Assembly: GCA_013399115.1 (NCBI GenBank)
Contig: VXAA01003386.1
Location: forward strand, 397,059 to 461,058
Origin: Anseranas semipalmata
Lineage: Eukaryota > Chordata > Aves > Anseriformes > Anseranatidae
Reading direction: 5' to 3'
Length of the DNA stretch: 64,000 bases
Under the pieces are notes generated by a model that was not told where the DNA came from, ran no database searches, and saw nothing but the letters and a program-made list of their open reading frames with translations. How positions within the stretch are numbered: the first letter of the stretch is position 1; each line of letters begins with the position of its first letter. Shown piece after piece: positions 55,701-64,000 of this stretch. Made by a program: the position numbers and the translations under genes.

Positions 55701-58700
55701 GACATTTCAGCAAGGAAAATAAAACATTTTGCAGCAGAAACAGAAATAAGTTCTTCCTATGCGCAGGCTCAGAGCTGTCCCTACTCTTCCCCAAAGGCTG
55801 ACCCAGCCCTGGGCTCATCTCCTCCAAGTCCCCTCTGAGATCTAGCACCCATAGCCTCTTCCCTAAGTACCTTTCCAGCAAAGCAGAACCCTCTCCCTCT
55901 CCCTCTCCCTCCCACCTCCCCCAGCAGCCCACCAAGGTGGGGCAGAGCCCAGCTCGGAAAGGTCACTCCCCTCTTAACTCAGGACACCTGGGATCATTTG
56001 GGGCCTATTTATTTCTGTTGGAGGGGCTGGTTTCCTTCTTTCTTCACTGCAGAATAAGCCATAGAGGAATCCAGAACGCTCCTGCACTGCTCATCTCAGG
56101 TAAGATAGATGTGTCAGCATTGTTAGCTATTTCAGTATGGATTTTTTTTTTCTGATGACAACCTCCAGTCCCTAAATATTCATGCAGGTTTCAATTCAGC
56201 TTTGAAGTTGGTGGGAGGCAGGTGCTCAAATGGGATCAAAGCACTTTATGGGCTCCATGGGGCTGGGCCCTAGCTGAGGTGCAGTTACAGCCCTAGGAGG
56301 TGCTTGACTAGGAACAGGATCAGTACTGAGCTGGACCCCAAGTTCATGTGAGCTGGTAATGCTGGAGGAGCTCCCATGCAAGACCAGGTTAGTTTTATTG
56401 GTAGCAGTTACAAAAAGCAATGCACTGGTTTGGAGACATGGGATGGGGGCTGCCCATGGGAAGCATTCCAATCCAAGTCACGTCTCTAAGGGGTTGCCCC
56501 ATGAGGAGCTCATGGTGGCCCCATGGTGGGGGAGATAAGGTCCTGGAGCTGCCTCGTCTCAAGGGGTGAAGTCTAAGAGCACAGAGGTGACAGCAATCTG
56601 AGCTGCATGGCCCTGGACCTCGTGGGTGCAGGAGGAGGCAGAAAACCAAGGCGGTTGGGAGGAACAATGAGAGCGATGTGAGGCATGGGGGATGACTGAG
56701 AGAGCTAAATTTACGCAGTCTGGGAAAAGGAAGACTCAGGGGCAATGTGGTCACAGGCTAAAAATACCCTTAAGGTAACAGCGTAAATGAAGAAAGGGAA
56801 TTGTGTGTGGTCTCAAAGGAGGCTAGGGCAAAAGCCAGAGCTGGAGGCTAATGAAGGAAACGTAGGGATGGGAAAGAAGACCTGGCTGGCAGGGAATTCC
56901 CCACGGGAGGGGGCTGCGGGGGCTGAGCAGGGTGGCCATGAGGTGCTGGGGGAAATGGGGAGGACATTTGTCCCCACGCGACCAAGGGGCTTATTTTCAG
57001 CTTTGTGCATACTCTGAACCAAACCCAATTTGATTCAACAGAATTCACCCTACCTTTGCTTTTCCCCATTGCTCCTCCTCTCACACACCTAGTCGAGTTG
57101 CTGTTCCTTCCAGTAACTGGTTTCCTTTCGTCAGGCCTCCACAGCACAAATGAGTACTGAAACCTCAGCAGTTTTAATCACTCTGAGAAAGGAAATACAT
57201 AAAAATTCCAGTTGAGAAGAGTGCATGCGTAATTCAGTGTAACTTGGAGGCTTCTGTTCATGCAGTCAGATGCTTCCTGCTGCAGCCTAAGCCCATCCAT
57301 ACAGCATGATTTGTCCTGGGTTTTGCTGGAGCAGCCTCCAACAAGGTAGATGCTGTCAAAGAACAGAACAAAGATGGATGATGGCACAGAATTTTTGCAT
57401 GCAGTAAATACGTAATATCAAATAAGTAGCTTTTCTAGCACCAGAGAGAAAGAAACCTGGCTTTTTATCAATGTGTTGACAGCAAATTCCGACTGGAGCA
57501 TTTTAGTGCCTCGAGGGGTGGCGTCCTCATGGGCACCTTCTCTGGTGTCTAGCAAAGATGAGATCACACTTCAGGATCCCCTTTGAATGGCAAGGGAGGC
57601 AGCATTAGGGAGCCTCTCCCTCTCTCCAGGCTTCTCATTTTCATGAAAATTGGCACAAACTTAATTAACCTCAAGGCTGATGACTGTCAAATTTGATTGA
57701 AACTGGACAGCCATGTAGTGTCTTTTAGGTTGTTAAAAAAAAAAAAAATAACAGTGGTGATGCTGTGGTTGAATGCAAGGGCCAAGAAAGGCTTTTGCTC
57801 TTTGTCCAATTTGAAGCCCCCTTGCTCTGAGTGATCCTTCTGCACAGGTGTCATCTCCATCATTGGGGATTGCTCTGGGCCACTGCAGCCCCAAGAGCTG
57901 GAGTGACCGTCCCCTCCCGTGGCAGCAGGAGGCTGCAGACCCTGTGTTGCCTGCAGCAGAAGGCTCAGGCCAAGCCATAGGTAGCTCCAGGAAAGATTTT
58001 CAGATTGGTGAGACAAAGCTACCACACCTGTGGTTAACCCTATGGCCTTAGCAGCTCCAGATTTGTAATGTGCTATTAATCCCTTCCCCAATCCAATAAA
58101 CTGGGCATGGATTTCCAACCTAATTTAAGCTTAGTCACCAACTTCTCTCTTGCTAAAGGCCCATTTCCTTATTGCTCGGTTAACAACAGTGATAAGCAGG
58201 CTTCCTCCAATTTACTTTAACATGCCTCATCTAACCACTTCTCCATCATGCTACAAATTCTCTGCAGCTGTGTCCAAATCTTCCCATCCCAGACAATGAA
58301 ACCTTTGCTTGGTGTTGACTCATGTTCTAGCCAGAAGTATGTGTTCTTTTTGACACCCTCATTTTTCTACTTTGGAAATCTGCAGATTTCTCCATTTATG
58401 TATAAGAATTTCTTACAGAATTTCCACACCATAATGCTGGAGAAGCAGCATCTCCTAGGTTAGCGCATCTGTACTCAAGGAACCAACCTTTTCTCTCAGG
58501 TCATGGCTCCTGATTTCAAAATGTTTTGGCATGTGTTGGAAAGAGTCCCTGTTAGCCAAATAGCAAAGACACATCTAATCAAACATGGGCTCCGGGGGGC
58601 TGGTTGCTGCTCAGAGGAGAGGATGGGGTGCTGAGAGGCAACAGGGGGTAGCTGGAGCAGAGGAGGGAGGTGGGTGGGCGCAGGCTGCGGAAAGGCTGAG

Positions 58701-61416
58701 CTATTTGCAGCTTTGCTTTTGGGTTAGTTTTGCTTGGATGGTGCAGCCACCAGTTAAGCCCTGTGCAAGGGGGGGATAGAGCCATCTGCTTTAGAATTTG
58801 AAAATAGCTCAGGCAGCAAGCTGAGGGTGACAAAACCCAGGCTATGGGCAGCACAGTTCACGCGAACCACCAGTTGTTGGGCGGGTGTGGAGAAAGGGCT
58901 CTGGTTCGGTGTTTCAAACAGAAACACCCCTGGAGTCATTCCACATATTTCACACCAGTCATTTTTTACTACTTCTCAAAAATTGCCAAGGAACAGAACA
59001 TGAACTTTCTGTATCTTCACATAGCTTGATAGATTTCATCTTACCTTCAGGCTCTAAGCTATCTGCCACGGTATTTGTGTTTTAGAGCCATCAGTAGTGT
59101 TGAAAGCAAAGAACTGACTCAGTAATTCTGTTTGTGTGGAGACATAATGTCCTTGGATCAGATAAAAGCACCTTCCCAGTACTGCTTTTACATACTTCAT
59201 TAATTCACATAGTGTTAGTGGCTTGTTAGTGGCTGTGCCTGTCCTTCCGCCCCCCAGCAGAAGTAGCACCAACTGACTTCAGCTTTTGCCATTACCTGCT
59301 GCAGGCTCCAGGGCAGGACCTTGCAGCTCGATTAGTAGTTATGTTCCAGTCGTTCCCAAGAGATGCCGCTCCTATCAGGCTTGCAGCATGTCTGCGCGAG
59401 TGCAGCTTGCACGAATGCTCCTGGAGCAGGGGAGGGCAACGATGTGCTCGGTGGAGGAGCCAGAGCCTTGCTTGTCTGCCACCCCAGGGAATGCCCTTCC
59501 CACCTGGCCATGAAATATATGTAAAAAAGGAGTTAGGGATGTCTTAAGAGCCTGAGGTGAAGAGAGGGAAGGGGCAGGGCTAGGGTGGGTCTTCATCCAC
59601 AATTTCAGGTGTTTCCTGCCTCCCAAAGACAGGGCTCTGTTTATACATGAGAAACATCCTTGGTGCCCCTTGCTCACAAGGCTCTGCTTGCCTTCACCTG
59701 AGGTTTCACCTCCCTTGCAAATGAAGCAACAAGCCCTGCCAGCTGCCACAACCATGCCGTGCCTTCCCTGGCATCTCTCTCAGCCCACCCAGGGCCTGGG
59801 AGGGATGAAATCCCAGCCCCTCCCCGGACCCATTCCTCTTTTTTGGGAGTCTCGGAGATACGTGGCACCCGAAGCTGTGCTGCAGTGTGGCACCGCAAAT
59901 GACCAACTAATTAGGCAAAGAGGAGTGCGATGAATTTAGATTCTTCTTTAGGGCTCACAGACTATTAGTAATCTTGAATTTGTTAATTGAAAATTGCTTC
60001 CTCTGTTTGTTGTTGGCCTTTTTGTGGAGGGGGATATTTCCTGCTTTTGGACTGCGTCGCTGGATCTATAATAATGCACTTTGTACATTAGTGCCAGGCA
60101 CATTTGTAATTGGCTACCCTATTAAAGAACACTAATGATCTTAGAAGTGTTCACAAATAATGAATAGAATGGCCCCTCACTGAATTGAGTAATTTATTCA
60201 CTGACATACTTGCAGATCTGTTTTTCCATTATTTAACCCAGCTTTAGCGTTCCGCCTGCCTTGCAGAGATGTCTTCTCTTCTAGCTGTGTGTTGGAGAGA
60301 ATGTGGGTCACAGGAAACGTGCTGTTCGTGGCAGCGTGGGGCTGCTCCATGCTGGCTCTTCTCTTAACTTGCATGGTGGGATTGGGAGAGCAAGCGGCAG
60401 CAATTTTAGTCTCCGGGTGCCTCTTGTGCACCAGTTGTTGGGATTCTCCTGAGAGCACAGAAAGCCAGGTCTTGGGAAATGCACTCTGGAAGATTATGCT
60501 GATTTTTCTTATTTAAACATGAAAGTCATAAAATGACTCTTAACAATACAGAGTGGCAGCATTGGTTTTCCAGCTACTGGCCCTCACAAGAGAGGGAACT
60601 GAAGCAGCTCTGTGCGGTTCCTGCATGCCACGAAACTTTGGGCAACCATTTTGCTGCTTCCAAAAGAACCACGCTGTGGCAAGGTGCTCTGTGTTGAAAG
60701 CAGCAGCTCATCTGAGCTTGCAATTCTATTCACATGCAAAAAGCCTTGTCCTAAAGCACTATTTACTTATGAAAAACATGCATAACTGTTTTCCGTGGAT
60801 GATAATGGTGCAAGGCAGGTATATCTACCTTATCTCAGGCTTCTCCAGGCTGTGTCTTCTCCTGGGTCTTGTGAAGGTGCATCAGGAGGAAATATTCCTT
60901 GGGGCACAAGCCAGCCATGCTGTATGGGGGAAAATAGTAATGCTGGACTGTAACTAATAGGGTGTGTCAAAGAGTTGATTTGGGTCAGCACACTTGGAGA
61001 TGGATGTCCTACAAAGGGAGCTTGGTCTGTCCAGCTTGGTGGCCATGTCAAGGTGTAGTTTTAGTGTATGAAGTGAGCTGAATGTGGGCTTCCAAGCCTT
61101 AAGAAGACAGGTTGGACCTTGGGGAAGCGTGGACAAAGGCAATGGCTTTGCGTAAGGGGATTTGTTGTGAAGTGAAGCAAGCCTGGTGGCTGAGCGGGGG
61201 TGTGGAGCCAGATGGGGTGTGGAGCTGGTTCCCTCCTGTGGGCCCGCAACACTGGCTGTGCCTGCTGCCATTGGGACCATGTCAGACCTGTGGGACTGAG
61301 CACCCCATCACGGGGTGCACCCAGCTCTCCTTGTGGGAGAGAACAAAAATTCACAGGCAGTTGCCCAGCCTGTCACACGGGGCCTTCCCACAAAGCGCAC
61401 ACCTGCGGTCATTTTG
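49800..61416. other. Intergenic, EEF1A2 to the 61.4 kb gap
   Basis: No coding exon is recognised on either strand. The left part is GC-rich with a T-run at about 52065-52082; the part from about 54.9 to 60.2 kb is AT-rich with many TAAT cores. In human the matching interval separates EEF1A2 from the KCNQ2 promoter and holds no well-established protein-coding gene that I recall. Confidence 0.55.
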
Positions 61417-62411
61417 NNNNNNNNNNNNNNNNNNNNNNNNNNNNNNNNNNNNNNNNNNNNNNNNNNNNNNNNNNNNNNNNNNNNNNNNNNNNNNNNNNNN
61501 NNNNNNNNNNNNNNNNNNNNNNNNNNNNNNNNNNNNNNNNNNNNNNNNNNNNNNNNNNNNNNNNNNNNNNNNNNNNNNNNNNNNNNNNNNNNNNNNNNNN
61601 NNNNNNNNNNNNNNNNNNNNNNNNNNNNNNNNNNNNNNNNNNNNNNNNNNNNNNNNNNNNNNNNNNNNNNNNNNNNNNNNNNNNNNNNNNNNNNNNNNNN
61701 NNNNNNNNNNNNNNNNNNNNNNNNNNNNNNNNNNNNNNNNNNNNNNNNNNNNNNNNNNNNNNNNNNNNNNNNNNNNNNNNNNNNNNNNNNNNNNNNNNNN
61801 NNNNNNNNNNNNNNNNNNNNNNNNNNNNNNNNNNNNNNNNNNNNNNNNNNNNNNNNNNNNNNNNNNNNNNNNNNNNNNNNNNNNNNNNNNNNNNNNNNNN
61901 NNNNNNNNNNNNNNNNNNNNNNNNNNNNNNNNNNNNNNNNNNNNNNNNNNNNNNNNNNNNNNNNNNNNNNNNNNNNNNNNNNNNNNNNNNNNNNNNNNNN
62001 NNNNNNNNNNNNNNNNNNNNNNNNNNNNNNNNNNNNNNNNNNNNNNNNNNNNNNNNNNNNNNNNNNNNNNNNNNNNNNNNNNNNNNNNNNNNNNNNNNNN
62101 NNNNNNNNNNNNNNNNNNNNNNNNNNNNNNNNNNNNNNNNNNNNNNNNNNNNNNNNNNNNNNNNNNNNNNNNNNNNNNNNNNNNNNNNNNNNNNNNNNNN
62201 NNNNNNNNNNNNNNNNNNNNNNNNNNNNNNNNNNNNNNNNNNNNNNNNNNNNNNNNNNNNNNNNNNNNNNNNNNNNNNNNNNNNNNNNNNNNNNNNNNNN
62301 NNNNNNNNNNNNNNNNNNNNNNNNNNNNNNNNNNNNNNNNNNNNNNNNNNNNNNNNNNNNNNNNNNNNNNNNNNNNNNNNNNNNNNNNNNNNNNNNNNNN
62401 NNNNNNNNNNN
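61417..62411. other. Assembly gap (995 N)
   Basis: A long undetermined stretch whose right flank (62412-62720) is very GC-rich. Frames drawn across it are artefacts. Confidence 0.99.
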
Positions 62412-62720
62412 CCCCGGCCGCTCCCGCTTGCGGGGGAAGGGGCTGCTCATGCGGTCGGTGTAGGGGGGCTGGAGCAGCGGGAGTGATGGGTAGGGACTGC
62501 TCCTCTGTCTTGCTTGAAATCACCATAGCAATGCTGCGAGCAGCGGAACAAAAAGCTCTGCTCAGGCACTGTCTCTCCTTCCCTCCCCCCAGCCCCCCCC
62601 AGCTCCTTTTCCTCCGGCCCCATCTTTGCTGGGTGGCTGCGAACGGGCCGGGGCTGGGGTCGGTTTTGCGGCCCCGCACCGGGTCCTGGAGGTATTGCTT
62701 GTCCCCCCGTGGCAAGCAGC
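62412..62720 (+). promoter_or_regulatory. GC-rich flank of gap, possible KCNQ2 5' region
   Basis: The island-like sequence continues out of the gap. By gene order (SRMS, PPDPF, EEF1A2, KCNQ2) the GC-rich first exon of KCNQ2 would be expected around here on the plus strand. No KCNQ2 residues are visible in the sequenced part, so this rests on position only. Confidence 0.3.
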
Positions 62721-64000
62721 TGAACTGGAGATGTGTCTAGAAAGAAATGCTAATCAGTGTCTGGGGCTTCCTGACGGCTCGGGGATGGAGCGGTAAACAA
62801 AGGAGCAGTCCCAGGGTGCACATTTCCCCTCTGCCACCCCCTTTTTAGCCAGAAATGGCCACATCTGACCCAGCGTTTGGCAGAGAAATGCCCATCTCGG
62901 AAGGCACTGCTGCATAAGGAGGGCAGATGACTTCCCGTTGTTTAGAGGATTGCAAAGGGAGGGTCAGGATAAATCGCTGTGTTACCGCAACTCCCTTCCC
63001 TCTGGGACTTTCCACAGTCCCACCAGGCTCTTCTGCAGGCCTGGGCTCCAGCACAGCGTGGGCTTGGGTGCTCGTTCCCTTGCTGCTGATGGCTTTTTTG
63101 TTTGCATGTTTTTCATCGTAGTTAGGGCCTCTGTCAGCCCCAGCAAGAGGATTTTTGGGGCCTTTTGTTGTTTTTTTTTCTCCCTTCTTTTGCTCGTAAC
63201 GCTGTTCTCAGATAAGGTGTTGGGATACGCGTTATGGTCCTCAGCCATTTTGTGCATTGAGGCCTCCTAGGGAGGTGTTGGTGAGTCCGGTCGGGGCGGT
63301 GAGATGCTGCCTGGGGTGCAAGGGGGGGCTTCGCCCTGCACTGCAGCGGGCTGGGGTGCTTGCAGCAAGCTCGTCCTCCCCAGGAAGCGTGAGAGGAGGA
63401 GAAGGAGCAACTGCAGAGCTCAGTTGTGGCTGTGATGAGCGCCAAGTCCAGCACCGAGAGTCCTGAGCATCCTCTGTGCTCAGGGCCATGCTCTGGAGTT
63501 GTGGGTGCTTTGTGTTGCGAAATCCTCCAGAATCTGAGCTGAGCGTTCACATGGCGAGCTGGGTGCTTGCCTGCGTGTGCACTGAGGATGGGGGGATATT
63601 GTGTATAACATGCCCCATATGCTATTAAATACAGGTGAAAACCCAGCCTGGGGACACTGGGGTGACAATAACAGCAGTGGAAGGGGCTGAAGGCCAAATG
63701 GCAAGCAGCAGGGGCAGCCCCAGCTGTGAGGGCTCCATAAGCATCCTTGGCTTCTTCAGCTGCTGTCTAACTTCTGACCCGTATTGCTTTCTGCAGTGGC
63801 GTTTGCTTGGGCAGCCAGCAATCCTCATGGGGCAGGAGCAGGGGCATCCCAAACTGCCTTCTGCCAGGGCTCGCTTTCCCCCAAAGCCCCTGTTTCCAGT
63901 GCAGTCCCTGTCTGCTGGGCTGGGGTGCCCCTTGACTCTCACCACGAAGCCGCATCCCTCCCCAGCCCAAGGAGCTGCATCTTCTCCTCGGCTCGCAACT
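62721..64000. other. Right end of window, no gene recognised
   Basis: Mixed sequence with a T-run near 63170. No family-like frame or clear exon was seen. If KCNQ2 starts in the gap, this is its first intron. Confidence 0.45.

Noticed and set aside
61112..62740. Very long frames across the gap
   Set aside because: They consist mostly of undetermined bases, which contain no stops by definition.

Overview
The window is vertebrate nuclear DNA, almost certainly from a bird. Genes are compact and multi-exon with GT/AG introns, housekeeping promoters sit in GC-rich islands, and there is a CR1-type LINE fragment with an ATTCT-type 3' tail near 22.5 kb. The gene content matches the segment that is 20q13.33 in human (SRMS, PPDPF, EEF1A2, with KCNQ2 next). 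The species cannot be named from the sequence.

Layout: (1) 0.28-6.3 kb, + strand, the 3' part of a peroxidasin-family heme peroxidase. Its 5' exons lie outside the window. The catalytic domain is intact, but the open frame stops exactly where the C-terminal von Willebrand type C (VWC) domain should begin, and frameshifted VWC-like remnants follow. (2) 11.75-19.27 kb, + strand, SRMS, a non-receptor tyrosine kinase, complete in 8 coding exons (491 aa by my splicing). (3) 24.46-26.00 kb, - strand, PPDPF, complete in 4 coding exons (112 aa). (4) 36.79-49.50 kb, + strand, EEF1A2, complete in 7 coding exons (463 aa). (5) 49.8-64 kb has no recognisable coding exon. A 995-base assembly gap with GC-rich sequence on its right side (61.4-62.4 kb) is where the first exon of KCNQ2 would be expected.

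Exon joins were made by hand from acceptor/donor sites and reading phase. All four genes keep frame across every junction, which is strong internal support. SRMS, PPDPF and EEF1A2 have full family length.

The genes do not form one pathway. The points worth attention are a third peroxidasin copy in a place where mammals have none, probably a surviving whole-genome-duplication copy; its eroded VWC tail; the absence of PTK6 between SRMS and PPDPF; an interferon-response-like site in the SRMS promoter; a long unexplained antisense open frame in EEF1A2 intron 3; and several AT-rich islands that look like regulatory DNA. I saw no bacterial-type system, CRISPR array, RNA gene or intact transposon.
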